Positions 9,056 through 19,651 of a stretch of 64,000 nt of DNA are shown piece after piece. This DNA is from CAVRQM01 sp963822705 (GTDB lineage: Bacteria > Pseudomonadota > Alphaproteobacteria > Acetobacterales > Acetobacteraceae), in the NCBI GenBank assembly GCA_963822705.1, contig CAWGIX010000001.1:316614-380613 (forward strand). The letters are read 5' to 3'. The position numbers and the translations under genes were made by a program. The notes under the pieces were generated by a model. It was not told the DNA's origin. It saw only the letters and a program-made list of their open reading frames with translations, and searched no databases. Each line of letters opens with the position of its first letter. The first letter of the stretch is position 1.

Positions 9056-11767
9056 TCATTGGCCGAGCCGCTCCAGCAGGGCGGGCACGTGGACCTGATC
9101 GCCTTTGTAGTTACCGGTGAGCGCGTACATGACGACGTTCACGCCAAACCGGTAGGCCAGCGTGCGCTGGCGCTCGCCGCCCGGCAGCGTGGCATAGGGA
9201 TGCCGGCCTTCGGCATCGACCGCCCATGCCGCCGCCCAGTCGTGGCTGCCCACGATGACCGGGCTTACGCTGTCGTTGCTGCGGTCCTGGTCGCGGCCTA
9301 CCCAAACCGTGTCGCCGGCGTAGCGGCCCGGGAAATCGCTCAGCAGGTAGAATGCCCGTGCCAGCACGTGCTGATTGGTCAGCGGCGCCAGAGGCGGCAC
9401 GGCCAACCCGCCGGCACCGTCCTGGACCAGGTGGCGCAGCAGCTCGCGGGCACCGGGAGCGGTATCCGCAGCGCTGCCGCCGTCGCGGGTGTCGATCAGG
9501 ATGATGCCGCCATGCGCGGTAAAATCGTTCAGCGCCGCTGACTGCCGCGGGACCTGGCGGCGCCACGTCGCTGCTGATCGGCCAGTACAGCAGGGGATAG
9601 AAACTCAGGTCGTCCTGTCCCGGCGTGACCGCCGGCGGGCTCGGCAAGAACGGCCGCTGTTCGGCTGTTCACGAACGCGGACAGGCCCTCCAGGCCGGTG
9701 CGCGAAGTGTCGTCCAGCGCGGCATCGCCGGTGACTGCACATACGCCAGGCGGGTCGACAGTGCGGGGTTGTCGGCGCGCCGGATCGGCGGCCTGCGCCG
9801 GCTGCGGCCAGCAGTGCCAAGCGCCAGGCTGGCGGCCGCCGGCCGCAGCAGGCCCGCGCAGGCGGAGCGAGGCGAGCAGGTCAATCGCCAGCAACGCGAT
9901 GGCCAGCGCCAGCAGCCAGGGTCCAAAGGCGAGATCATGCGCGTTCGTGACGATCGCCTGCACCGTGGCCCCGCGCATCGCCGGCGCTGCCTCGGGCAGA
10001 TCCAGGTTGGCGGCGAGGTTGAGCGCCCGGCGCGCGCTTTCAGGGCCGTAAAGACCCGGAGGGTGGGCCGGCGATGCTTGTGTGGCGGCGAACTTTTCCG
10101 GCTGCAATGGCGCTGGCCGCCGCCGGGGGGGCTCCGAGCAGCCCCTCGCCATCCAGCGTGGCCGCCGGGACCAGCGGGGCCGTGCCGGGATTGGACAGGT
10201 CGGCCGCAACACCGCCGGACAGCGCCAGCAGGCGCCTAAGCATATCCACGAAAGCTCCTGAGAGCGGCAGGTTGGACCAGTCGGCGTTGGCGGTCACGTG
10301 CACGAGCACGATCCGTCCCGCACCCAAAGCCCGCTGGGTCAGCAACGGGGTGCCGTCCGCCAGACGCGCCCAGGTGGCTTGGGTAAGATCCCCGGCAGGG
10401 TCGGCCAGCACCTGACGACTCACCCGCACTTCGTCCGGAATCTTCAGGCCTAGAAACGGGGACGGTGCCGAAAAGGGAGCCAGCGCCACTGGTGCGGCCC
10501 AAGACATGGCTCCGCCGAGTTCGCGCTCGAAACCGAGCAGCGGTACCGGCAGCAGCGGGTCGGCCTGGCCGTCGGCCGAAGCCTGGGCGGTCGCCGGGCC
10601 GGCGAAGCGGAGCAGCAAACCGCCCTGTTCCACGAAACGGCGCACCGCGTCGGCCTCCGGCCCGGCAACCAGCGGATGGTCGCTGAGCACCAGCATCGAG
10701 AGCGGGCGGGACAGCAGCGAATCGAGGCTGCCCTCGCGAACCTCCGCATAAGGAGCCATCGCGCGCTTCAGGTAGTAGTTCGACCCGCTCAGCGGCGCGT
10801 CCGCGGCCAGGTCGCCCGTTGCCAGTCCGAGTGGACGCCGCCGCGCGCTCTCGTCCAGCAGCACGACGCCGCCGGCGCCGGGCACGCCGCCCGGCACCGG
10901 GTCGATCTGCAGGCGGTCGATCTGATTGCGCAGCTCGGCCGGAAGCCGCAGCGTCGCCTCCGCGCGCGCAACGCCTGCCGCGAATTGCAGCGGCAGCCGA
11001 GCCAGCGTGCGCCCGTCGCCGGTCTGCGCCAGAACCTCGACCAGAGCGGGAAGGTCGGAGGTTGGGCGTGCGGCACGCACCACCAGACCGTCGGCCGCCG
11101 GCGTGGCCGGCAGCAGCAACCGCGCCGGGGGGGTCGTGTCGGCCATCACGAGCACCGGCCCGGCCGCCTCCAGCGCACTCGCGAACGCCGGCCAGCCCGG
11201 ACCATCGGTGATTCCGTCGGCCAGATAGGCGATGTTGCCGCGCCAGTGTTGCAGCGCCGAAGCTGCCGCGGCCCGGTCAACGGGCCATGGTTTCGGCCGC
11301 AGTACCGCCACTCTGGGCGCCAGCTCGGCGGCGGGCATGACCGGGGTGGCGGCCGGGACCGAGCCGTCATTGCCGTCGGCGGCAGCGAGCAGCGCCACCG
11401 GCCGCCCGGCTTCTCCCGCCTGCGCCAAGAATCTCTGCGCCGCGCGCATGCGGGCCGGCCAATCCGTGGCCGAGGCCCAGCCGTCGTCAATCACCAGCAG
11501 CAAAGGTCCGCGCCCCGGCAGGTCCGCGCCGCTGCGCAGCATCGGCCGAGCCAGCCCGATGATGACCAGCGCAGCCGCCGCGAGCCGCAGGATCAGCAGC
11601 CATAAGGGGGTCCGAGCCGCGGTCTGGTTGGTGGCGGGCAGCCCCAGCAGCAGCCGCACGGCCGGGAAAACCACTTGGCGGGGCGCGGGGGGCATGACCC
11701 GCAGCAGCCACCAGAGCAGCGGCAACGCTGCGAGCGCCAGCAGCAGCCAGGGCGAGACAAAACTCAC
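9056..11767 (-). CDS. DUF4159 (BatA-like N-terminal) membrane protein, heavily frameshifted
   Basis: This large protein of about 900 codons is typical of alphaproteobacterial MoxR operons. The GTG at 11767 overlaps the DUF58 stop (GTGA). The N-terminus has the BatA-like pair of TM helices (FVSPWLLLALAALPLLWWLL, then LLILRLAAAALVIIGLA) around a short cytoplasmic loop. A long VWA/amidotransferase-like middle follows. The C-terminal DUF4159 domain (SFYPLLYWPI, NVVMYALTGNYKGDQVH) ends at 9056. An apparent extra A lies near 10100. Between about 9860 and 9480 I count at least six frame changes, although every segment still reads as the expected protein. The function is unknown; MoxR-linked VWA proteins assist assembly of envelope or metal enzymes. 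Confidence 0.75.
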
Positions 11768-12635
11768 CGGGGGCCGTGCGGCGGGGACAGCGCCGCGTAG
11801 AGCGAGAGCAGCGCGGAGGACGGCGAGTGGTCGGTCCGATGCGTCGAAAAACTGAGGCCGGCGGCGTGGCACAGCCCGACCAAGCCGGCCTGATGTTCGG
11901 CCAAGCGGTCCGCGTAGGCGCCGCGAACGTCTTCCGTCCGGCCGACCAGGGCTTTTGGACCATCCGCCACGGGCGCCCGAAAACGCACCCGGCCGGCGTA
12001 AGGCAGTTGGACTTCGGCCGGATCGAGCACCTGCAGCACATGGCCGCTCACGCCGCGTGCGGCCAGTGCCGCAAGCCGCGGACGGATGTCGTCAAGCTGC
12101 TCCAGCCAGTCGCCGATCAGCACCACACAGGCGTAGCGCGGCACGGCCGATACCGGAGGCAGTTGCCCATCGTTTTCCTCCGCCATCAGCACCGAATGCA
12201 GCCGTGTGAGCCCGGCCTGCCCAGCCACGTCGACCGGCGGCGATCGTAGCAGCCGCACTCGCTCGCCGCCACGCAGCAGCAGTGCCGCCAGACCCAGCAG
12301 CAGCAAGTTGCCGCGCTCGCGTTTTTCCGGCAGCTCGTCGCCGCTGCGCCAGCGCATCCCGGCGCCGTCGGCGCAGAACAGGCCGATCGTCTGCGCCGCC
12401 TCCCACTCGGTCTGACGCACGAAATGGCCGTAATCAGCCCGCGCCGAGCGGCGCCAGTCGATGCGACTGGCCGCCTCGCCCGGCAGCAACGACCGGAACT
12501 GCCAAAAACTGTCGCCCTGGCCCACCCGGCGCCGACCATGCACCCCTTGTGCCACGGTGGCCGCGATGCGCTCGGCTGCCACCAGCAGCGGCGGCAGGCC
12601 AGCTCCCAGCGCTTGGGCCTGGGAGAGCGACAGCC

Positions 12636-12639
<4 letters not shown>
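11764..12639 (-). CDS. DUF58 domain-containing protein
   Basis: This 291-residue protein of the DUF58 family is the usual partner of MoxR AAA ATPases. The diagnostic motif is visible near residues 40-65: GDSFWQFRSLLPGEAASRIDWRRSARA, where the R..D.R.IDWR pattern is the family signature. The rest is a degenerate VWA-like fold. It overlaps moxR at the 5' end by four bases (ATGA) and the next gene at the 3' end by four (GTGA), so translation is coupled across the operon. It has no signal peptide or TM segment and is predicted to be cytoplasmic. Confidence 0.85.
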
Positions 12640-13655
<1,016 letters not shown>

Positions 13656-13787
13656 GTTTCCCACATACGTCGCGGTGGCGAAAGTCAACGATACTTCATC
13701 CGGCTTGACGTGCTCCCTATATCGCCCTCAGGAGGAACCGCTCGTTCGCGGCGCTCCGGCGTCACGGCTGAGTGATGGAGGCGATGC

Positions 13788-14411
13788 GTGAACCAACTCG
13801 TGCACGAGGCGGCCCCGCTGCCGGTTGCATCCGAGACTGCGCGCCTGCGCCATCAGGCTCCCAAGCGATCGAGGCCGCCGGCTATCGAATGCGGCGATCT
13901 TCCCTTCGTCATTCGCCGTGATGGCACCTGGCTGTATCGCGGCAGCCCGATCGGCCGCAAAGAAATGATGTGCCTGTTCGCCTCGGTGTTGCGGCGCGCC
14001 GAGGACGGCTCGTTCTGGCTTGAAACGCCGGTGGAGCGCGGCAGGATCGAGGTGGAGGACGCGCCCTTTGTCGCCGTCGAACTGGACTGGGTCGGTTGCG
14101 GCCGCCACCAGCGGCTGACGTTTCGCACCAACGTCGATCAGCTCGTCACCGCCGATCGCGAGCACCCGATCCGGGTCGCGCGTGACCTCATCACCTGTGA
14201 TCCGACCCCGTATCTGCGCGTGCGGCCCGGCGCCGGCCATCTGCCCCTGGAGGCTCGCATCAGCCGCGCGGTCTACTACGAGCTGGCGGCCCTGGCGGAG
14301 CCGGGCTTGTCGTACGGCTCGCCGGCGCTCGGCGTCTGGAGCTGTGGGTGTTTTTTCCCGCTCGGCGACCTGGCCGCGGACGACGGGACCGGCACCGGGG
14401 ACGCCAATTGA
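13788..14411 (+). CDS. DUF1285 domain-containing protein
   Basis: This 207-residue cytoplasmic protein is of the DUF1285 family (unknown function). It contains the typical FVIRRDGTWLYRGSPIGRKEMMCLFASVL segment (residues about 43-71, written here in two known halves: FVIRRDGTWLY and GSPIGRKEMMCLFAS) and the RDLITCDPTPYLRVRPG region. It is first in the plus-strand run leading to the NUDIX and CCA genes, an arrangement common in alphaproteobacteria. Its stop codon lies inside the first unit of a 14-base triple repeat. It is intact. Confidence 0.8.
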   Translation: MNQLVHEAAPLPVASETARLRHQAPKRSRPPAIECGDLPFVIRRDGTWLYRGSPIGRKEMMCLFASVLRRAEDGSFWLETPVERGRIEVEDAPFVAVELDWVGCGRHQRLTFRTNVDQLVTADREHPIRVARDLITCDPTPYLRVRPGAGHLPLEARISRAVYYELAALAEPGLSYGSPALGVWSCGCFFPLGDLAADDGTGTGDAN

Positions 14412-14449
14412 GTTTTGCCGGTTGAGTTTAGCCGCTTGAGTTTGGCCGG
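14408..14449 (+). repeat. Three tandem 14-bp repeats at the DUF1285/NUDIX junction
   Basis: Three adjacent near-identical units start at 14408, 14422 and 14436. Each reads TTGAGTTTNGCCGG or differs by one base (unit 2 ends in C). The first unit contains the DUF1285 stop TGA. The third contains the TTG that is in frame with the NUDIX protein. Since 14 is not a multiple of three, only the third unit's TTG is in the NUDIX frame. Confidence 0.9.
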
Positions 14450-15083
14450 GGCCGCTTCGCTCGACCCGGTCAGCGTTCGCCGGACGCTTCTGGCGGCTGC
14501 CAGGGCGGATGGTGGCCACGAGCCCTGGCAACCTGACGGGGTGCCGATCAGCCGGGAATCCCTGGTTTCCTCTGCGGTCCTGGTGCCATTCGTGCTGGGG
14601 CCGGCGCCGGGAGTGCTGCTGACCCGCCGCGTCGCGCATCTTTCCACCCATGCCGGCCAGGTGAGCTTTCCGGGCGGGCGGATCGAAGCCCAGGACGAGG
14701 GACCGGAGGCGGCGGCGCTGCGCGAGGCGCAGGAGGAGATCGGGCTCGATCCCACCATCGTCGAGGTGCTGGGCCGGCTCGACGACCACCTTACGATCAG
14801 TGGCTATCGTGTCACGCCGGTTCTGGCGGCATTGCCTGCCGGCCTGGAGCTGGCCGGCCTGGCCCTGCGTCCGTCCCCGCACGAGGTGGAGACGGTATTC
14901 GAGCTGCCGCTCTCCGTCCTGCTGGACCCGGACGCGCCGCAGAAGCGCGAAATCAGCTTCGGCGGATCGGTGCGCCGGTTCTGGGTCTGGCCGCATCCGC
15001 AACAATATATTTGGGGCACCACCGCGGCCATTCTGGTCAACCTGGCCGAGCGTCTGCGGGCCGCCGAAAGATGCTTGATCTAA
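14436..15083 (+). CDS. NUDIX hydrolase, probable CoA pyrophosphatase
   Basis: This protein of about 215 residues belongs to the NudL-type CoA pyrophosphatase group. The NUDIX box runs GGRIEAQDEGPEAAALREAQ followed by EEIGL, matching Gx5Ex7REUxEExGU. Upstream of it are the LLTRR and HAGQVSFPGG motifs typical of CoA diphosphatases. The start is ambiguous: TTG at 14436 lies in the last 14-bp repeat unit and gives MSLAGAASLD; another in-frame TTG is at 14415. I prefer 14436, because a TTGA stop/start overlap is the local habit and the repeat appears to have pulled it apart. The catalytic glutamates are intact. Confidence 0.85.
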   Translation: MSLAGAASLDPVSVRRTLLAAARADGGHEPWQPDGVPISRESLVSSAVLVPFVLGPAPGVLLTRRVAHLSTHAGQVSFPGGRIEAQDEGPEAAALREAQEEIGLDPTIVEVLGRLDDHLTISGYRVTPVLAALPAGLELAGLALRPSPHEVETVFELPLSVLLDPDAPQKREISFGGSVRRFWVWPHPQQYIWGTTAAILVNLAERLRAAERCLI

Positions 15084-15107
15084 GCAAACAATGCTGCGCC
15101 AGAGAAA

Positions 15108-15338
15108 ATGCTCCGGCTGAGTGAAATCCTGCTGTTCTTGGCACCGTTCGGGCTGGTGACTCTGTGGTGGGTTCTGGGTACTCGCTCGCCGTGGCTCGTC
15201 TGGGCGGCTCTTGCCATGGTGCTGGCGTTGGCGGCGGGTACCGCTTGGCTCGGCATTGAAGGCGGCCTGCCGCGAGGCGCTCGCTACGTGCCCGCGCGTT
15301 TGCAGAACGGCCGTATCGTCGCCGGCCACGGCGCTTGA
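15108..15338 (+). CDS. DUF6111-like small membrane protein
   Basis: A 76-residue protein with two hydrophobic segments (EILLFLAPFGLVTLWWVL and LVWAALAMVLALAAGTAWLG), then a short tail rich in Gly/Arg/Tyr (GLPRGARYVPARLQNGRIV). This matches the small alphaproteobacterial DUF6111 family found between a NUDIX gene and the CCA transferase gene. Its TGA overlaps the TTG start of the next gene, implying coupled translation. The role is unknown. Confidence 0.7.
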   Translation: MLRLSEILLFLAPFGLVTLWWVLGTRSPWLVWAALAMVLALAAGTAWLGIEGGLPRGARYVPARLQNGRIVAGHGA

Positions 15339-16498
15339 TTGCCACTCCGGCGTTCCTGGCCGACCCCGCCCTCGCAAAAGTCTGGGAGGCTTTGCCGGAA
15401 TCTCGCGTGGTGGGCGGTGCGGTGCGTGACGCTCTGGCGGGTCTGCCGGTGCAGGACATCGACCTGGCGACCCCGCGCCGACCCGACGAGATCGTGTCCG
15501 CCCTGGAGCGCGCCGGACTGCGCGCCATTCCGACCGGGATTGCGCACGGAACCATAACGGCACGCGCAAAGAATCGCAGTTTTGAGGTCACCACGCTGCG
15601 CCGCGATGTCGCTACGGACGGCCGTCATGCAACGGTTGCGTTCACGGACGACTGGCTGGCCGACGCGGCGCGGCGCGATTTCACGTTCAACGCGATGTCC
15701 ATGGACCGCGCCGGACACCTGTTCGACCCGTTCGGAGGAGCGGCCGACCTGGCGGGCGGAAAAGTCCGGTTCGTGGGCGATCCGCGGCTGCGAATCGCCG
15801 AAGACTATTTGCGCGCGCTGCGGTATTTCCGGTTTCTCGCCCGCTACGGCCACACCGAGCCGGACGCCGCGACCCTTGCGGCCCTGGCGGAGGCGGTGCC
15901 GGGTCTGGCCCGCCTGTCGGCCGAACGGGTCTGGAGCGAACTGAAGCGCATTCTTGCCGCGCCCAGGCCCATCAAGGCGGTGCGCCTCATGCACCGCCTG
16001 GGAATTTTGTCCGCCGTGCTGCCCGAAGCCACGGAGATCGCCAGGCTCGAGCGTCTGCTGAACTCCTGCGACGCCGGCGTCGACCCATTGCTGCGTCTCG
16101 CTGCCCTGCTGCCGGCGTTTCCTCCCGCGCTTCCCGAACGGTTGCGCCTATCCGGCGCCGAGGCGGCGCGGCTGGAGGCTTTGCTCGGCCCCGAACCGGC
16201 TCTGCAAGAGCCGGCCAGCGACGACGACATCCGTCGCGCACTCGCGGACACGGAAACCGATGTTTTGGCCGATCGGGTCCGCTTGTCGGGGGGTTCGCAA
16301 GACCTGCTGCGCCGCATTCAGGCCACGCCGCGCCCGAAATTTCCGCTGCAAGGCCGCGACCTCGTCGCCCTCGGCATACAGCCGGGCCCGGCTGTCGGGC
16401 GGCTGCTCGCTGAGCTGCGCGCGTGGTGGCTGGAAGGGGGCTGCATGGCCACCGAGGGCCAGATTCATCACGAACTGGCGAGGCGGTGTCCCGCCTGA
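15335..16498 (+). CDS. cca: CCA tRNA nucleotidyltransferase / poly(A) polymerase family protein
   Basis: This 387-residue class II nucleotidyltransferase adds or repairs the 3' CCA of tRNAs. The head domain has the motif VVGGAVRDALAG with the DIDLATP aspartates of the catalytic site. RRDFTFNAMSMD and the motif B-type EDYLRALRYFRFLARYG follow, all intact. The C-terminal body domain is Leu/Ala/Arg-rich, as in the bacterial family. It starts at TTG, sharing TTGA with the DUF6111 stop. An ABC exporter gene follows 16 bases on. Confidence 0.92.
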   Translation: MIATPAFLADPALAKVWEALPESRVVGGAVRDALAGLPVQDIDLATPRRPDEIVSALERAGLRAIPTGIAHGTITARAKNRSFEVTTLRRDVATDGRHATVAFTDDWLADAARRDFTFNAMSMDRAGHLFDPFGGAADLAGGKVRFVGDPRLRIAEDYLRALRYFRFLARYGHTEPDAATLAALAEAVPGLARLSAERVWSELKRILAAPRPIKAVRLMHRLGILSAVLPEATEIARLERLLNSCDAGVDPLLRLAALLPAFPPALPERLRLSGAEAARLEALLGPEPALQEPASDDDIRRALADTETDVLADRVRLSGGSQDLLRRIQATPRPKFPLQGRDLVALGIQPGPAVGRLLAELRAWWLEGGCMATEGQIHHELARRCPA

Positions 16499-16514
16499 TA
16501 CAGGGGCGACCGTC

Positions 16515-18292
16515 ATGGACGCCGCCACGCCCAGATCGTTGCGTCCGACCGCTCGGCGGCGTGGCGACACTGCCTCGCTGGTCCGCCGGCTGTGGCACGA
16601 TCACATCCGCCAGTATCGCGGGCGGCTGACCGCCCTGCTCGGGCTGACCTTGCTGATGGCCGGCTCGCAGGCCTTGTATCCGGTGCTGATCGACCGCGCC
16701 ATCGAGCTTTTTGAGCGCCGGGACCCGCGCATCCTCTACCAGGTTCCGGCCCTGGTGGTCAGCGTCACCGCGATCAAGGCGATCGCGCAGTATTTTCAGA
16801 CCGTGCTGGTGCAGCAGGTCGTGCTGCTCGTCATTCGCGACCTGCAGGGCCGCATGTTCGACCACCTGACCAATGCCGACCTTGCGCGCCTGGAGCGCGA
16901 GCCGCCGGCCACCCTGGCTGCCCGGTTCACCACCGACGCGGCGATTATCCGCGAGGCCCTGACCCGTGCCGTGAACGGCCTCGCCGACGCGGTCACCTTG
17001 GTCGAACTCGTGGCCTCGATGCTGTGGCTGGATTGGGAGCTGAGCCTGATCGCCGCCATCCTGTATCCGCTGGCAGCCCTTCCGATCCAGCGTATCGGCC
17101 GGCGCATACGCCATGCTTCGGGCGGCATGCAGGAGCGCATGGGCGAAGTCGCGGCGCTGTTGTACGAAAGTTTTGCACAGGCACGAACCGTGCGGGCTTG
17201 GCGCCTGGAGGCCCAGGAATCCGCCCGCGCCAGGGCGGCGTTCGCCAAACTGTACCGCGCGCTGATGGCGATGAACCGCTCGCGCGCCCGCATCGACCCG
17301 TTGCTGGAGCTGCTGGGCGGGGCTGCCGTGGCCGCCGTGCTGGGTTTCGCCGGCTGGCGCGCGGCGATGGGCGGCAGCACGCTCGGCAGTTTTACCGGGT
17401 TCGTCACCGCCCTGCTGATCGCAGCACGCCCGTTGCGCGCGCTGGGAAGCCTGAACGCCGCCTTGCAGGAAGGGCTGGCGGGGCTTTCGCGCGTGTTCTC
17501 GGTCATCGACGAGCCACCGGCGATCATGGAGTCTCCTAACGCCCGCCCACTGCCGGCGGGGGACGGCGAGGTCGTCTTCGACTCCGTCTTCTTCCGGTAC
17601 CGGATGGGCGGGCAGCACTGCGGGGCCTGAGCTTTGTGGCGAAGCCGGGGCTGACCGTGGCGCTGGTCGGGCCGTCCGGCGCCGGCAAATCCACCGCGCT
17701 GTCGCTGATCCCCCGCCTGCACGATGCCGCCTCGGGGACGGTTCGGATCGACGGTGCGGACGTGCGCGACTTGCGTCTGGCCACCTTGCGGGGTGCCATC
17801 GCCTATGTCGGCCAGGACGCGCCGCTGTTCGATTGCAGCGTGCTCGACAACATCCGCATGGGGCGGCCGGAGGCGGACGAAGCGGACGTTCGCGAAGCCT
17901 TGCACGCCGCCGCGGCCGACGTGTTCGTCAACGCCTTGCCGCAAGCTGCTGACACGGTGGTCGGTCCCGGCGGCCAACGGCTCTCCGGCGGCCAGCGGCA
18001 GCGCGTGGCTTTGGCCCGTGCCCTGCTGGCGCGTGCCCGCGTGCTGCTGCTGGACGAGGCCACCAGCGCCCTCGACGCCGAAAGCGAGGCAGCCGTCCAG
18101 CAGGCGCTCGCTCTTCTCCGCCGCGGCCGCACAACTATCGTGGTGGCGCACCAACTCTCCACGGTGCGCGACGCGGATCTGGTCGTGGTGCTGGACGAGG
18201 GCCGTGCGGTGGAACAGGGCACCCACGCCAACCTGCTGGCCACGAACGGCGTGTACGCCCGGCTGGTGCGAACCCAGACCTTTGCCGCCTGA
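16515..18292 (+). CDS. ABC exporter, fused TM domain and ATPase (MsbA-like), one frameshift
   Basis: A half-transporter of about 592 residues. The six-helix ABC membrane domain occupies roughly residues 30-330. The nucleotide-binding domain carries Walker A GPSGAGKST, Q-loop VGQDAPLF, signature LSGGQRQR, Walker B VLLLDEATSALD and switch His VVAHQLS. The frame breaks near 17598: FRYR is followed by a stop, but adding one C to a short C run restores FRYPDGRAALRGLSF and joins the two halves. The intact motifs on both sides argue for a sequencing error. The substrate could be a lipid or another hydrophobic compound and is not determined. Confidence 0.85.
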
Positions 18293-18457
18293 ACGCCTAC
18301 AGGTCACCTTCCGGTGAGCCGGTCCCCTCTTCCCATACGCGCTTGATACCCATATGGCCGGGGCGAACGGTCCTTGCGTTTCGCCGGGCGCGACGCACCG
18401 TGGACCGGCGCCTAGTCAAACGTTTCGCGGCACTGCCCGCGCCAAAAAGGTTTCTGC

Positions 18458-19651
18458 ATGCCGTATGACGACCCTGCGGGCGCCCATGACGCAGCACCGG
18501 CTGCTCAGTTGCAGGACGACGAGGAGGCCGACCAGCACGGTCATCCCCGGGATGAGCAGGCCAACCGCTCCGAAGCTCGCAAGCAAACCGACAATAATGA
18601 CGACGGCTCGCAAAAACGCCGCTCCCCGCTCGTCTGGATCATCCTGGCGATCGTCCTGCTCGCGGCGGCGATCGGAGCGATCCTGTGGTGGATCAGCGTG
18701 CGCAATCTCGAGAGCACCGACGACGCCTACACCGACGGTCGCGCCGTCACCATCGAACCGAACATCTCCGGCTACGTGGTCGATCTTGCGGTGAACGACA
18801 ATCAGCTCGTGCACGCGGGTGATCTGCTGATCCAGATCGATCCGCGCGACCTCGTCACCGCCCGCGATCAGGCGCGCGCCAATCTGGAAGTCGCACAGGC
18901 GCAGCAGCGATCGGCAAAATTGGGCGCGGAGATCGCCCAGAAAAATTTCCCGGCGCGCTTGGCCCTGGCGCAGGCGCAGCTCGCGCAAGCGAAGGCGCAG
19001 CTGTTCCAGGCTCAGACCGAGTACAACCGGCAGCATAGCGTCTCCCGCGGCGCCACCACGCAGCAGGCGATCGACCAGTCAACCGCGGCGCTGCAGAGCG
19101 CGCAGGCGCAGGTGCTCCAGGCCGAGGCTTCGGTGCAGCAGGCCGAGCCGGTGCAGCCGAGCATCGGCCAGACCGAGCAACAGGTGAATCAGCTCCAGGG
19201 TCAGATCAATCAGGCGAAGGCGCAGCTCCAGCAGGCCGAACTGAACCTCGCAAAGACCCGGGTGGTGGCGCCGCAGGAGGGCTGGGTCACCAAGCGCAAC
19301 ATCGAACTCGGCAACTACGCCACAGCCGGCACGGCAATCATGTCGCTGGTCAGTCCGCAGGTCTGGGTCACCGCCAATTTCAAGGAGACGCAGCTCAATC
19401 GCATGCGCGCGGGCCAGCATGTCGACATCTCCGTCGACGCCTATCCGGGGCTGAAGCTGAAAGGCCACGTCGACAGCGTGCAGCTGGGCTCGGGCAGCCG
19501 CTTCTCCGCTTTTCCCGCCGAGAATGCCACCGGGAACTTCGTCAAGATCGTGCAACGGATCCCGGTAAAGATCGACATCGACAGCGGTCTCGATCCGAAC
19601 TTGCCGCTACCGCTCGGCGCCTCGGTGAGCCCCACGGTCCATCTGAAGTGA
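18458..19651 (+). CDS. emrA: Membrane fusion protein of an EmrAB/HlyD-type efflux pump
   Basis: This 397-residue periplasmic adaptor links the EmrB-like pump to an outer-membrane channel. A charged cytoplasmic tail (residues 1-55) precedes one TM helix (LVWIILAIVLLAAAIGAILWW). The biotinyl-lipoyl halves follow (DDAYTDGRAVTIEPNISGYV, later VVAPQEGWVTKRNIELG). Between them lies a long Gln/Ala-rich coiled coil (residues about 140-265, AQAQLAQAKAQ repeats). The gene ends in a GTGA overlap with the pump gene. No TetR or MarR regulator and no TolC gene are visible nearby. Confidence 0.9.
   Translation: MPYDDPAGAHDAAPAAQLQDDEEADQHGHPRDEQANRSEARKQTDNNDDGSQKRRSPLVWIILAIVLLAAAIGAILWWISVRNLESTDDAYTDGRAVTIEPNISGYVVDLAVNDNQLVHAGDLLIQIDPRDLVTARDQARANLEVAQAQQRSAKLGAEIAQKNFPARLALAQAQLAQAKAQLFQAQTEYNRQHSVSRGATTQQAIDQSTAALQSAQAQVLQAEASVQQAEPVQPSIGQTEQQVNQLQGQINQAKAQLQQAELNLAKTRVVAPQEGWVTKRNIELGNYATAGTAIMSLVSPQVWVTANFKETQLNRMRAGQHVDISVDAYPGLKLKGHVDSVQLGSGSRFSAFPAENATGNFVKIVQRIPVKIDIDSGLDPNLPLPLGASVSPTVHLK

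Noticed and set aside
13728..15569. 613-codon minus-strand open frame
   Set aside because: It lies antisense to DUF1285, NUDIX and DUF6111, which have clear family motifs. Its Arg/Gln/His-rich composition is typical of high-GC shadow frames.
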